This document shows, in pieces, positions 9,166 to 22,296 of a stretch of DNA of 64,000 nucleotides. This stretch comes from Crossaster papposus (taxonomy: Eukaryota > Echinodermata > Asteroidea > Velatida > Solasteridae), in the NCBI GenBank assembly GCA_037893245.1, contig JBAIAA010000396.1, forward strand, positions 992,001-1,056,000. The letters are read 5' to 3'. The position numbers and the translations under genes were made by a program. Position 1 is the stretch's first letter; every line of letters starts with the position of its first letter. Under the pieces are notes generated by a model. The model worked only from the letters and a program-made list of their open reading frames with translations, searched no databases and had not been told where the DNA came from.

Positions 9166-12100
9166 ATCTGAGCTGCGAACCTCAACGTTGTTCGAGAATG
9201 AAGAGACACTCATCAGCTCGACATCTGAGCCAAAATATTGCCAAATTTCTCACTGGAACAAACCTAAACTGAGAGACTCATGCGTCAGGACACTGGCGGC
9301 ATATGCCTATGTGGCAATACACGTGTACATACAAACACATCAGAAAACATGCCTGCGAATGAGGATATTTTTCTCGACATATATCTGAGCTGCGACCCTC
9401 AACGTTGTTCGAGAATGAAGAGACACTCACAAGCTCGACATCCCAGCCAAATATTGCCAAATTTCTCACTGGAAAAAAACCCAAACTGTGAGACTCATGC
9501 TTCTGGACACTGGTGACATGATAATGTTCTCGACATGTATCTGAGCTGCGAACCTCAAAGTTGTTCGAGAATGAAGAGACACTCATCAGCTCGACATCTG
9601 AGTCAAAATATTGCCAAATTTCTCACTGGAACAAACCTAAACTGAGAGACTCATGCGTCAGGACACTGGCGGCATATGCCTATGTGGCACTACACGTGTA
9701 CATACAAACACATCAGAAAACATGGCTGCGAATGAGGATAATGTTCTCGACATATATCTGAGCTGCGAACCTCAACGTTGTTCGAGAATGAAGAGACACT
9801 AACCAGCTCGACATCTGAGCCAAAATATTGCCAAATTTCTCACTGGAACAAACCTAAACTGAGAGACTCATGCGTCAGGACACTGGCGGCATAGGCCTAT
9901 GCGGCAATACACGTGTACACGCATAAACATAAGAAAACATGGCTGCAAATGAGGATAATTTTATGAACTTATATCTGAGCTGCGAACCTCAACGTTGTTC
10001 GAGAATGAAGATACACTCACCAGCTCGACATCCGAGCCAAAATATTGCCAAATTTCTCACTGGAACAAACCTAAACTGAGAGACTCATGCGTCAGGACAC
10101 TGGCGGCATATGCCTATGTGGCACTACACGTGTACATGCAAACACATCAGAAAACATGGCTGCGAATGAGGATATCTTTCTCGACATGTATCTGAGCTGC
10201 GAACCTCAACGTTGTTCGAGAATGAAGAGACACTCATCAGCTCGACATCTGAGCCAAAATATTGCCAAATTTCTCACTGGAACAAACCTAAACTGAGAGA
10301 CTCATGCGTCAGGACACTGGCGGCATATGCCTATGTGGCACTACACGTGTACATACATACACATCAGAAAACATGGCTGCGAATGAGGATAATGTTCTCG
10401 ACATATATCTGAGCTGCGAACCTCAACGTTGTTCGAGAATGAGGAGACACTCACCAGCTCGACATCTGAGCCAAATTATTGCCAAATTTTTCACTGGAAC
10501 AAACCTAAACTGAGAGACCCATGCGTCAGGACACTGGCGGCATATGCCTATGTGGCACTACACGTGTACATACAAACACATCAGAAAACATGGCTGCGAA
10601 TGAGGATAATGTTCTCGACATATATCTGAGCTGCGAACCTCAACGTTGTTCGAGAATGAAGAGACACTAACCAGCTCGACATCTGAGCCAAAATATTGCC
10701 AAATTTCTCACTGGAACAAACCTAAACTGAGAGACTCATGCGTCAGGACACTGGCGGCATAGGCCTATGCGGCAATACACGTGTACACGCATAAACATAA
10801 GAAAACATGGCTGCGAAAGAGGATAATTTTATGAACTTATATCTGAGCTGCGAACCTCAACGTTGTTCGAGAATGAAGAGACACTCACCAGCTCGACATC
10901 CGAGCCAAAATATTGCCAAATTTCTCACTGGAACAAACCTAAACTGAGAGACTCATGCGTCAGGACACTGGCGGCATATGCCTATGTGGCACTACACGTG
11001 TACATGCAAACACATCAGAAAACATGGCTGCGAATGAGGATATCTTTCTCGACATGTATCTGAGCTGCGAACCTCAACGTTGTTCGAGAATGAAGAGACA
11101 CTCATCAGCTCGACATCTGAGCCAAAATATTGCCAAATTTCTCACTGGAACAAACCTAAACTGATAGACTCATGCGTCAGGACACTGGCGGCATATGCCT
11201 ATGTGGCACTACACGTGTACATACAAACACATCAGAAAACATGCCTGCGAATGAGGATATTTTTCTCGACATATATCTGAGCTGCGAACCTCAACGTTGT
11301 TGGAGAATGAAGAGACATTCACCACCTCCACATCTGAGCTAACATATCGCCACAATTCTCACCGGAAGAGACCAAAACTTTGAGACACATGCGTCAGGAC
11401 ACTGGCGGCATAGGCCTATGCGGCAATACACGTGTACACGCATAAACATAAGAAAATATGGCTGCGAATGAGGATAATTTTATGAACTTATATCTGAGCT
11501 GCAAACCTCAGCGTTGTTCGAGAATGAAGAGACACTCACCAGCTCGACATCCGAGCCAAAATATTACCAAATTTCTCACTGGAAAAAAACCAAACTGAGA
11601 GACTCATGCGTCAGGATACTGGCGGCATAGGCCTATGTGGCAATACACGTGTACATACATACACATCAGAAAACATGGCTGCGAATGAGGATAATGTTCT
11701 CGACATATATCTGAGCTGCGAACCTCAACGTTGTTCGAGAATGAAGAGACACTCACCAGCTCGACATTTGAGCCAAAATATTGCCAAATTTCTCACTGCA
11801 ACAAACCTAAACTGAGAGACTCATGCGTCAGGACACTGGCGGCATATGCCTATGTGGCACTACACGTGTACATACAAACACATCAGAAAACATGGCTGCG
11901 AATGAGGATATTTTTGTCGACATATATCTGAGCTGTGAGCCTCAACGTTGTTCGAGAATGAAGAGACACTCACCAGCTCGACATCCGAGCCAAAATATTG
12001 CCAAATTTCTCACTGAAAAAAACCCAAACTGAGAGACTCATGCTTCAGGATACTGGCGGCATAGGCCTATGTGGCAATACACGTGTACATACATACGCAT

Positions 12101-12793
12101 CAGAAAACATGCCTGCGAATGAGGATAATGTTCTCGACATATATCTGAGCTGCGAACCTCAACGTTGTTCGAGAATGAAGAGACACTCACCAGCTCGACA
12201 TCTGAGCCAAAATATTGCCAAATTTCTCACTGGAACAAACCTAAACTGAGAGACTCATGCGTCAGGACACTGGCGGCATATGCCTATGTGGCAATACACG
12301 TGTACATACAAACACATCAGAAAACATGCCTGCGAATGAGGATATTTTTGTCGACATATATCTGAGCTGCGAGCCTCAACGTTGTTCGAGAATGAAGAGA
12401 CACTCACCAGCTCGACATCCGAGCCAAAATATTGCCAAATTTCTCACTGGAAAAAACCCAAACTGAGAGACTCATGCGTCAGGATTCTGGCGGCATAGGC
12501 CTATGTGGCAATACACGTGTACATACATACGCATCAGAAAACATGCCTGCGAATGAGGATAATGTTCTCGACATATATCTGAGCTGCGAACCTCAACGTT
12601 GTTCGAGAATGAAGAGACACTCACCAGCTCGACATCTGAGCCAAAATATTGCCAAATTTCTCACTGGAACAAACCTAAACTGAGAGACTCATGCGTCAGG
12701 ACACTGGCGGCATATGCCTATGTGGCAATACACGTGTACATACAAACACATCAGAAAACATGCCTGCGAATGAGGATATTTTTCTCGACATAT
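8576..12793 (+). repeat. HOR of 4218 bp, copy 1
   Basis: The unit starts at a class B monomer with ACATGCATCAGGACAC and TAAAAAAACATGG, and carries two short units (9009 and 9383) among about eighteen long ones. Everything up to 12793 recurs 4218 bp downstream. Before 8576 the paired positions stop matching: the upstream unit has GAGATTATAG, its counterpart GAGAATGAAG. Private change: GCGAAAGAGGATAATTTT near 10813. Confidence 0.92.
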
Positions 12794-15700
12794 ATCTGAG
12801 CTGCGAACCTCAACGTTGTTGGAGAATAAAAAGACATTCACCACCTCCACATCTGAGCTAACATATCGCCAAAATTCTCACCGGAAGAGAACAAAACTTT
12901 GAGACACATGCATCAGGACACTGGCGGCATTGGCCTATGCGGCAATACACGTGTACACGCATAAACATAAAAAAACATGGCTGCGAATGAGGATAATTGT
13001 ATGAACTTATATCTGAGCTGCGAACCTCAACGTTGTTCGAGAATGAAGAGACACTCACCAGCTCGACATCCGAGCCAAAATATTACCAAATTTCTCACTG
13101 GAAAAAACCCAAACTGAGAGACTCATGCGTCAGGATACTGGCGGCATAGGCCTATGTGGCAATACACGTGTACATACATACACATCAGAAAACATGGCTC
13201 GAATGTGGATATTTTTCTCGACATATATCTGAGCTGCGAGCCTCAACGTTGTTCGAGAATGAAGAGACACTCACAAGCTCGACATCCGAGCCAAAATATT
13301 GCCAAATTTCTCACTGGAAAAAAAACCAAACTGTGAGACTCATGCTTCTGGACACTGGTGACATGATAATGTTCTCGACATGTATCTGAGCTGCGAACCT
13401 CAACGTTGTTCGAGAATGAAGAGACACTCATCAGCTCGACATCTGAGCCAAAATATTGCCAAATTTCTCACTGGAACAAACCTAAACTGAGAGACTCATG
13501 CGTCAGGACACTGGCGGCATATGCCTATGTGGCAATACACGTGTACATACAAACACATCAGAAAACATGCCTGCGAATGAGGATATTTTTCTCGACATAT
13601 ATCTGAGCTGCGACCCTCAACGTTGTTCGAGAATGAAGAGACACTCACAAGCTCGACATCCCAGCCAAATATTGCTAAATTTCTCACTGGAAAAAAACCC
13701 AAACTGTGAGACTCATGCTTCTGGACACTGGTGACATGATAATGTTCTCGACATGTATCTGAGCTGCGAACCTCAAAGTTGTTCGAGAATGAAGAGACAC
13801 TCATCAGCTCGACATCTGAGTCAAAATATTGCCAAATTTCTCACTGGAACAAACCTAAACTGAGAGACTCATGCGTCAGGACACTGGCGGCATATGCCTA
13901 TGTGGCACTACACGTGTACATACAAACACATCAGAAAACATGGCTGCGAATGAGGATAATGTTCTCGACATATATCTGAGCTGCGAACCTCAACGTTGTT
14001 CGAGAATGAAGAGACACTAACCAGCGCGACATCTGAGCCAAAATATTGCCAAATTTTTCACTGGAACAAACCTAAACTGAGAGACTCATGCGTCAGGACA
14101 CTGGCGGCATAGGCCTATGCGGCAATACACGTGTACACGCATAAACATAAGAAAACATGGCTGCAAATGAGGATAATTTTATGAACTTATATCTGAGCTG
14201 CGAACCTCAACGTTGTTCGAGAATGAAGATACACTCACCAGCTCGACATCCGAGCCAAAATATTGCCAAATTTCTCACTGGAACAAACCTAAACTGAGAG
14301 ACTCATGCGTCAGGACACTGGCGGCATATGCCTATGTGGCACTACACGTGTACATGCAAACACATCAGAAAACATGGCTGCGAATGAGGATATCTTTCTC
14401 GACATGTATCTGAGCTGCGAACCTCAACGTTGTTCGAGAATGAAGAGACACTCATCAGCTCGACATCTGAGCCAAAATATTGCCAAATTTCTCACTGGAA
14501 CAAACCTAAACTGAGAGACTCATGCGTCAGGACACTGGCGGCATATGCCTATGTGGCACTACACGTGTACATACATACACATCAGAAAACATGGCTGCGA
14601 ATGAGGATAATGTTCTCGACATATATCTGAGCTGCGAACCTCAACGTTGTTCGAGAATGAGGAGACACTCACCAGCTCGACATCTGAGCCAAATTATTGC
14701 CAAATTTTTCACTGGAACAAACCTAAACTGAGAGACCCATGCGTCAGGACACTGGCGGCATATGCCTATGTGGCACTACACGTGTACATACAAACACATC
14801 AGAAAACATGGCTGCGAATGAGGATAATGTTCTCGACATATATCTGAGCTGCGAACCTCAACGTTGTTCGAGAATGAAGAGACACTAACCAGCTCGACAT
14901 CTGAGCCAAAATATTGCCAAATTTCTCACTGGAACAAACCTAAACTGAGAGACTCATGCGTCAGGACACTGGCGGCATAGGCCTATGCGGCAATACACGT
15001 GTACACGCATAAACATAAGAAAACATGGCTGCGAATGAGGATAATTTTATGAACTTATATCTGAGCTGCGAACCTCAACGTTGTTCGAGAATGAAGAGAC
15101 ACTCACCAGCTCGACATCCGAGCCAAAATATTGCCAAATTTCTCACTGGAACAAACCTAAACTGAGAGACTCATGCGTCAGGACACTGGCGGCATATGCC
15201 TATGTGGCACTACACGTGTACATGCAAACACATCAGAAAACATGGCTGCGAATGAGGATATCTTTCTCGACATGTATCTGAGCTGCGAACCTCAACGTTG
15301 TTCGAGAATGAAGAGACACTCATCAGCTCGACATCTGAGCCAAAATATTGCCAAATTTCTCACTGGAACAAACCTAAACTGATAGACTCATGCGTCAGGA
15401 CACTGGCGGCATATGCCTATGTGGCACTACACGTGTACATACAAACACATCAGAAAACATGCCTGCGAATGAGGATATTTTTCTCGACATATATCTGAGC
15501 TGCGAACCTCAACGTTGTTGGAGAATGAAGAGACATTCACCACCTCCACATCTGAGCTAACATATCGCCACAATTCTCACCGGAAGAGACCAAAACTTTG
15601 AGACACATGCGTCAGGACACTGGCGGCATAGGCCCATGCGGCAATACACGTGTACACGCATAAACATAAGAAAATATGGCTGCGAATGAGGATAATTTTA

Positions 15701-17011
15701 TGAACTTATATCTGAGCTGCAAACCTCAGCGTTGTTCGAGAATGAAGAGACACTCACCAGCTCGACATCCGAGCCAAAATATTACCAAATTTCTCACTGG
15801 AAAAAAACCAAACTGAGAGACTCATGCGTCAGGATACTGGCGGCATAGGCCTATGTGGCAATACACGTGTACATACATACACATCAGAAAACATGGCTGC
15901 GAATGAGGATAATGTTCTCGACATATATCTGAGCTGCGAACCTCAACGTTGTTCGAGAATGAAGAGACACTCACCAGCTCGACATTTGAGCCAAAATATT
16001 GCCAAATTTCTCACTGCAACAAACCTAAACTGAGAGACTCATGCGTCAGGACACTGGCGGCATATGCCTATGTGGCACTACACGTGTACATACAAACACA
16101 TCAGAAAACATGGCTGCGAATGAGGATATTTTTGTCGACATATATCTGAGCTGTGAGCCTCAACGTTGTTCGAGAATGAAGAGACACTCACCAGCTCGAC
16201 ATCCGAGCCAAAATATTGCCAAATTTCTCACTGAAAAAAACCCAAACTGAGAGACTCATGCTTCAGGATACTGGCGGCATAGGCCTATGTGGCAATACAC
16301 GTGTACATACATACGCATCAGAAAACATGCCTGCGAATGAGGATAATGTTCTCGACATATATCTGAGCTGCGAACCTCAACGTTGTTCGAGAATGAAGAG
16401 ACACTCACCAGCTCGACATCTGAGCCAAAATATTGCCAAATTTCTCACTGGAACAAACCTAAACTGAGAGACTCATGCGTCAGGACACTGGCGGCATATG
16501 CCTATGTGGCAATACACGTGTACATACAAACACATCAGAAAACATGCCTGCGAATGAGGATATTTTTGTCGACATATATCTGAGCTGCGAGCCTCAACGT
16601 TGTTCGAGAATGAAGAGACACTCACCAGCTCGACATCCGAGCCAAAATATTGCCAAATTTCTCACTGGAAAAAACCCAAACTGAGAGACTCATGCGTCAG
16701 GATTCTGGCGGCATAGGCCTATGTGGCAATACACGTGTACATACATACGCATCAGAAAACATGCCTGCGAATGAGGATAATGTTCTCGACATATATCTGA
16801 GCTGCGAACCTCAACGTTGTTCGAGAATGAAGAGACACTCACCAGCTCGACATCTGAGCCAAAATATTGCCGAATTTCTCACTGGAACAAACCTAAACTG
16901 AGAGACTCATGCGTCAGGACACTGGCGGCATATGCCTATGTGGCAATACACGTGTACATACAAACACATCAGAAAACATGCCTGCGAATGAGGATATTTT
17001 TCTCGACATAT
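12794..17011 (+). repeat. HOR of 4218 bp, copy 2
   Basis: This copy is almost identical to 8576-12793. I saw only about half a dozen substitutions, for example ATTGCTAAATTTC near 13675, CCAGCGCGAC near 14025, GGCCCATGCGG near 15633 and GCCGAATTTC near 16871. That is over 99.8% identity by eye. The variant GGAGAATAAAAAGACATTC at its left edge (about 12820) recurs just past its right edge (about 17038), so the crossover lies between roughly 12840 and 12890 in the source. Confidence 0.92.
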
Positions 17012-17545
17012 ATCTGAGCTGCGAACCTCAACGTTGTTGGAGAATAAAAAGACATTCACCACCTCCACATCTGAGCTAACATATCGCCAAAATTCTCACC
17101 GGAAGAGACCAAAACTTTGAGACACATGCGTCAGGACACTGGCGGCATAGGCCTATGCGGCAATACACGTGTACACGCATAAACATAAGAAAACATGGCT
17201 GCGAATGAGGATAATTTTATGAACTTATATCTGAGCTGCAAACCTCAACGTTGTTCGAGAATGAAGAGACTCTCACCAGCTCGACATCCGAGCCAAAATA
17301 TTACCAAATTTCTCACTGGAAAGAACCCAAACTGAGAGACTCATGCGTCAGGATACTGGCGGCATAGGCCTATGTGGCAATACACGTGTACATACATACA
17401 CATCAGAAAACATGGCTGCGAATGAGGATAATGTTCTCGACATATATCTGATCTGCGAACCTCAACGTTGTTCGAGAATGAAGAGACAATCACCAGCTCG
17501 ACATTTGAGCCAAAATATTGCCAAATTTCTCACTGGAACAAACCT
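17012..17545 (+). repeat. Linking monomers between the 4218- and 1681-bp HORs
   Basis: Two and a half ordinary monomers: a class B unit with GAATAAAAAGACATTC, a D unit with GAAGAGACTCTCACC and GGAAAGAACCC, and part of an A/D-type unit with CTGATCTGCGAACC and GACAATCACC. The CTGATCTGC variant, with T in place of G, returns in the D-type units near 18290, 19971, 23382, 24250, 26637 and 28589. Confidence 0.75.
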
Positions 17546-17825
17546 AAACTGAGAGACTCATGCGTCAGGATACTGGCGGCATAGGCCTATGTGGCAATAC
17601 ACGTGTACATACATACACATCAGAAAACATGCCTGCGAATGAGGATATTTTTCTCGACATATATCTGAGCTGCGAACCTCAACGTTGTTGGAGAATGAAG
17701 AGACATTCACCACCTCCACATCTGAGCTAACATATCGCCAAAATTCTCACCGGAAGAGACCAAAACTTTGAGACACATGCGTCAGGACACTGGCGGCATA
17801 GGCCTATGCGGCAATACACGTGTAC

Positions 17826-17830
17826 ACGCA
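17826..17830 (+). repeat. Target-site duplication ACGCA, left copy
   Basis: ACGCA stands directly before the insertion and again directly after it at 18019-18023. The sister HOR copy holds a single ACGCA at 19700-19704. This shows that the five bases were duplicated on insertion and were not part of the element. Confidence 0.8.
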
Positions 17831-17851
17831 CACAAGTGGGTAAATGCCGTC

Positions 17852-17862
17852 AATAGGGGACG
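17852..17862 (+). repeat. Inverted repeat arm inside the insertion (left)
   Basis: AATAGGGGACG pairs perfectly with CGTCCCCTATT at 17994-18004. The arms are subterminal and enclose about 131 bp. Confidence 0.75.
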
Positions 17863-17993
17863 GGGCATTGTCCGACCGTCTTCCCTCTTTTGTTTGTACT
17901 CTAACGTTTTCGGATGATCGCCATAGGATTTGCACACGAGTCTGAATCGGGGACCTTTGCGGAATAGGGGACCCCATTGTTCCCTTTGTCATA

Positions 17994-18004
17994 CGTCCCC
18001 TATT
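17994..18004 (-). repeat. Inverted repeat arm inside the insertion (right)
   Basis: CGTCCCCTATT is the reverse complement of 17852-17862. The direct copies at 17945-17954 (AATCGGGGAC) and 17963-17972 (AATAGGGGAC) make four instances of this ten-base core in 188 bp. Confidence 0.75.
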
Positions 18005-18018
18005 TCAATCAAAAACAA

Positions 18019-18023
18019 ACGCA
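18019..18023 (+). repeat. Target-site duplication ACGCA, right copy
   Basis: Directly follows the insertion and continues into the interrupted class B monomer (ACGCATAAACATAAG). Confidence 0.8.
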
Positions 18024-19419
18024 TAAACATAAGAAAACATGGCTGCGAATGAGGATAATTGTATGAACTTATATCTGAGCTGCAAACCTCAACGTTGTTC
18101 GAGAATGAAGAGACACTCACCAGCTCGACATCCGAGCCAAAATATTACCAAATTTCTCACTGGAAAAAACCCAAACTGAGAGACTCATGCGTCAGGATAC
18201 TGGCGGCATAGGCCTATGTGGCAATACACGTGTACATACATACACATCAGAAAACATGGCTGCGAATGAGGATAATGTTCTCGACATATATCTGATCTGC
18301 AAACCTCAACGTTGTTCGAGAATGAAGAGACACTCATCAGCTCGACATCTGAGCCAAAATATTGCCAAATTTCTCACTGGAACAAACCTAAACTGAGAGA
18401 CTCATGCGTCAGGACACTGGCGGCATATGCCTATGTGGCAATACACGTGTACATACAAACACATCAGAAAACATGCCTGCGAATGAGGATATTTTTCTCG
18501 ATATATATCTGAGCTGCGACCCTCAACGTTGTTCGAGAATGAAGAGACACTCACAAGCTCGACATCCCAGCCAAATATTGCCAAATTTCTCACTGGAAAA
18601 AAAATCAAACTGTGAGACTCATGCTTCTGGACACTGGTGACATGATAATGTTCTCGACATGTATCTGAGCTGCGAACCTCAAAGTTGTTCGAGAATGAAG
18701 AGACACTCATCAGCTCGACATCTGAGTCAAAATATTGCCAAATTTCTCACTGGAACAAACCTAAACTGAGAGACTCATGCGTCAGGACACTGGCGGCATA
18801 TGCCTATGTGGCACTACACGTGTACATACAAACACATCAGAAAACATGGCTGCGAATGAGGATAATGTTCTCGACATATATCTGAGCTGCGAACCTCAAC
18901 GTTGTTCGAGAATGAAGAGACACTAACCAGCTCGACATCTGAGCCAAAATATTGCCAAATTTCTCACTGGAACAAACCTAAACTGAGAGACTCATGCGTC
19001 AGGACACTGGCGGCATAGGCCTATGCGGCAATACACGTGTACACGCATAAACATAAGAAAACATGGCTGCGAATGAGGATAATTTTATGAACTTATATCT
19101 GAGCTGCGAACCTCAACGTTGTTCGAGAATGAAGAGACACTCACCAGCTCGACATCCGAGCCAAAATATTGCCAAATTTCTCACTGGAAAAACAAACAAA
19201 CTGAAGGACTCATGCGTCAGGATACTGGCGGCATAGGCCTATGTGGGAATACACGTGTACATATAATACATACACATCAGAAAACATGGCTGTGAATGAG
19301 GATAATGTTCTCGACATATATCTGAGCTGCGAACCTCAACGTTGTTCGAGAAGGAAGAGACACTCACCAGCTCGACATCCGAGCCAAAATATTACCAAAT
19401 TTCTCACTGGAAAAAACCC

Positions 19420-20870
19420 AAACTGAGAGACTCATGCGTCAGGATACTGGCGGCATAGGCCTATGTGGCAATACACGTGTACATACATACACATCAGAAA
19501 ACATGCCTGCGAATGAGGATATTTTTCTCGACATATATCTGAGCTGCGAACCTCAACGTTGTTGGAGAATGAAGAGACATTCACCACCTCCACATCTGAG
19601 CTAACATATCGCCAAAATTCTCACCGGAAGAGACCAAAACTTTGAGACACATGCGTCAGGACACTGGCGGCATAGGCCTATGCGGCAATACACGTGTACA
19701 CGCATAAACATAAGAAAACATGGCTGCGAATGAGGATAATTGTATGAACTTATATCTGAGCTGCAAACCTCAACGTTGTTCGAGAATGAAGAGACACTCA
19801 CCAGCTCGACATCCGAGCCAAAATATTACCAAATTTCTCACTGGAAAAAACCCAAACTGAGAGACTCATGCGTCAGGATACTGGCGGCATAGGCCTATGT
19901 GGCAATACACGTGTACATACATACACATCAGAAAACATGGCTGCGAATGAGGATAATGTTCTCGACATATATCTGATCTGCAAACCTCAACGTTGTTCGA
20001 GAATGAAGAGACACTCATCAGCTCGACATCTGAGCCAAAATATTGCCAAATTTCTCACTGGAACAAACCTAAACTGAGAGACTCATGCGTCAGGACACTG
20101 GCGGCATATGCCTATGTGGCAATACACGTGTACATACAAACACATCAGAAAACATGCCTGCGAATGAGGATATTTTTCTCGACATATATCTGAGCTGCGA
20201 CCCTCAACGTTGTTCGAGAATGAAGAGACACTCACAAGCTCGACATCCCAGCCAAATATTGCCAAATTTCTCACTGGAAAAAAAATCAAACTGTGAGACT
20301 CATGCTTCTGGACACTGGTGACATGATAATGTTCTCGACATGTATCTGAGCTGCGAACCTCAAAGTTGTTCGAGAATGAAGAGACACTCATCAGCTCGAC
20401 ATCTGAGTCAAAATATTGCCAAATTTCTCACTGGAACAAACCTAAACTGAGAGACTCATGCGTCAGGACACTGGCGGCATATGCCTATGTGGCACTACAC
20501 GTGTACATACAAACACATCAGAAAACATGGCTGCGAATGAGGATAATGTTCTCGACATATATCTGAGCTGCGAACCTCAACGTTGTTCGAGAATGAAGAG
20601 ACACTAACCAGCTCGACATCTGAGCCAAAATATTGCCAAATTTCTCACTGGAACAAACCTAAACTGAGAGACTCATGCGTCAGGACACTGGCGGCATAGG
20701 CCTATGCGGCAATACACGTGTACACGCATAAACATAAGAAAACATGGCTGCGAATGAGGATAATTTTATGAACTTATATCTGAGCTGCGAACCTCAACGT
20801 TGTTCGAGAATGAAGAGACACTCACCAGCTCGACATCCGAGCCAAAATATTGCCAAATTTCTCACTGGAA
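19420..20870 (+). repeat. HOR of 1681 bp, copy 2, with empty insertion site
   Basis: This matches copy 1 from 17546, without the insertion, up to 20870. There copy 1 reads GGAAAAACAAACAAACTG and this copy reads GGAACAAACCTAAACTG. The uninterrupted site TACACGCATAAACATAAG lies at 19697-19714. The short C' unit sits at 20188. After it, no short unit appears again for over 9 kb. Confidence 0.88.
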
Positions 20871-22296
20871 CAAACCTAAACTGAGAGACTCATGCGTCAG
20901 GACACTGGCGGCATATGCCTATGTGGCACTACACGTGTACATGCAAACACATCAGAAAACATGGCTGCGAATGAGGATATCTTTCTAGACATGTATCTGA
21001 GCTGCGAACCTCAACGTTGTTCGAGAATGAAGAGACACTCATCAGCTCGACATCTGAGCCAAAATATTGCCAAATTTCTCACTGGAACAAACCTAAACTG
21101 AGAGACTCATGCGTCAGGACACTGGCGGCATATGCCTATGTGGCACTACACGTGTACATACATACACATCAGAAAACATGGCTGCGAATGAGGATAATGT
21201 TCTCGACATATATCTGAGCTGCGAACCTCAACGTTGTTCGAGAATGAGGAAACACTCACCACCTCCACATCTGAGCTAACATATCGCCAAAATTCTCACC
21301 GGAAGAGACCAAAACTTTGAGACACATGCGTCAGGACACTGGCGGCATAGGCCTATGCAGCAATACACGTGTACACGCATAAACATAAGAAAATATGGCT
21401 GCGAATGAGGATAATTTTATGAACTTATATCTGAGCTGCAAACCTCAGCGTTGTTCGAGAATGAAGAGAAACTCACCAGCTCGACATTTGAGCCAAAATA
21501 TTGCCAAATTTCTCACTGGAATAAACCTAAACTGAGAGACTCATGCGTCAGGACACTGGCGGCATATGCCTATGTGGCACTACACGTGTACATACAAACA
21601 CATCAGAAAACATGGATGCGAATGAGGATATTTTTGTCGACATATATCTGAGCTGCGAGCCTCAACGTTGTTCGAGAATGAAGAGACACTCACCAGCTCG
21701 ACATCGGAGCCAAAATATTGCCAAATTTCTCACTGGAAAAAACCCAAACTGAGAGACTCATGCGTCAGGATACTGGCGGCATAGGCCTATGTGGCAATAC
21801 ACGTGTACATACATACGCATCAGAAAACATGCCTGCGAATGAGGATAATGTTCTCGACATATATCTGAGCTGCGAACCTCAACGTTGTTGGAGAATGAAG
21901 AGACATTCACCACCTCCACATCTGAGCTAACATATCGCCAAAATTCTCACCGGAAGAGACCAAAACTTTGAGACACATGCGTCAGGACACTGGCGGCATA
22001 GGCCTATGCGGCAATACACGTGTACACGCATAAACATAAGAAAATATGGCTGCGAATGAGGATAATTTTATGAACTTATATCTGAGCTGCAAACCTCAGC
22101 GTTGTTCGAGAATGAAGAGACACTCACCAGCTCGACATCCGAGCCAAAATATTACCAAATTTCTCACTGGAAAAAAACCAAACTGAGAGACTCATGCGTC
22201 AGGATACTGGCGGCATAGGCCTATGTGGCAATACACGTGTACATACATACACATCAGAAAACATGGCTGCGAATGAGGATAATGTTCTCGACATAT
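20871..22296 (+). repeat. Monomer stretch between HORs, A, B and D units
   Basis: About six and a half full-length monomers, with class B fronts at 21212 and 21863 (651 bp apart, so B recurs every third unit here). Local variants are GATATCTTTCTAGACATGT near 20975, CTATGCAGCAATACACG near 21356, AAAATATGGCTGCG in B units, and AACTCACCAGCTCGACATTTG near 21470. No foreign DNA is seen. Confidence 0.75.

Larger units (their letters stand above)
17831..18018. mobile_element. 188-bp unclassified insertion, probably a small non-autonomous transposon
   Basis: This is the only non-satellite DNA in the window. It begins CACAAGTGGGTAAATGCCG and ends CCCCTATTTCAATCAAAAAC followed by AA. An 11-bp perfect inverted pair, AATAGGGGACG at 17852-17862 and CGTCCCCTATT at 17994-18004, lies 21 bp and 14 bp inside the two ends. 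The core AAT(A/C)GGGGAC also occurs in direct orientation at 17945 and 17963. It lacks a transposase or reverse-transcriptase frame, TG...CA ends, a long poly-A tail and a convincing pol III box. A 5-bp duplication with subterminal inverted repeats suggests a MITE-like element, but I cannot assign a family. An open frame of 62 codons on the minus strand (17804-17992) runs out of it into satellite and looks accidental. Confidence 0.7.
17546..19419 (+). repeat. HOR of 1681 bp, copy 1, carrying a 193-bp insertion event
   Basis: From 17546 the sequence matches the stretch starting at 19420. The offset is 1874 bp to the left of the insertion and 1681 bp to its right, and the difference of 193 bp equals the 188-bp insert plus its 5-bp target duplication. 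Marks are the ATGCCTG D/A unit, class B at 17663, the D unit with CTGATCTGCAAACC, and the C'-A pair at 18507. It also holds TACATATAATACATACAC near 19258, a local expansion that explains why the period is 6 bp above a simple sum. Confidence 0.88.

Noticed and set aside
17804-17992. 62-codon minus-strand frame in the insertion
   Set aside because: It runs from the insertion into satellite, so its C-terminal end is repeat sequence. No domain was recognised, and the frame is short enough to occur by chance.
17831-18018. Transib-like or LTR-derived origin of the insertion
   Set aside because: The 5-bp duplication and CACA start fit Transib loosely, but the right end does not give the matching inverted terminus. 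TG...CA ends and other LTR marks are absent.
17831-18018. SINE or tRNA-derived repeat
   Set aside because: The right end is A-rich (CAAAAACAA), but no clear A and B boxes were found on either strand, and the target duplication is only 5 bp.
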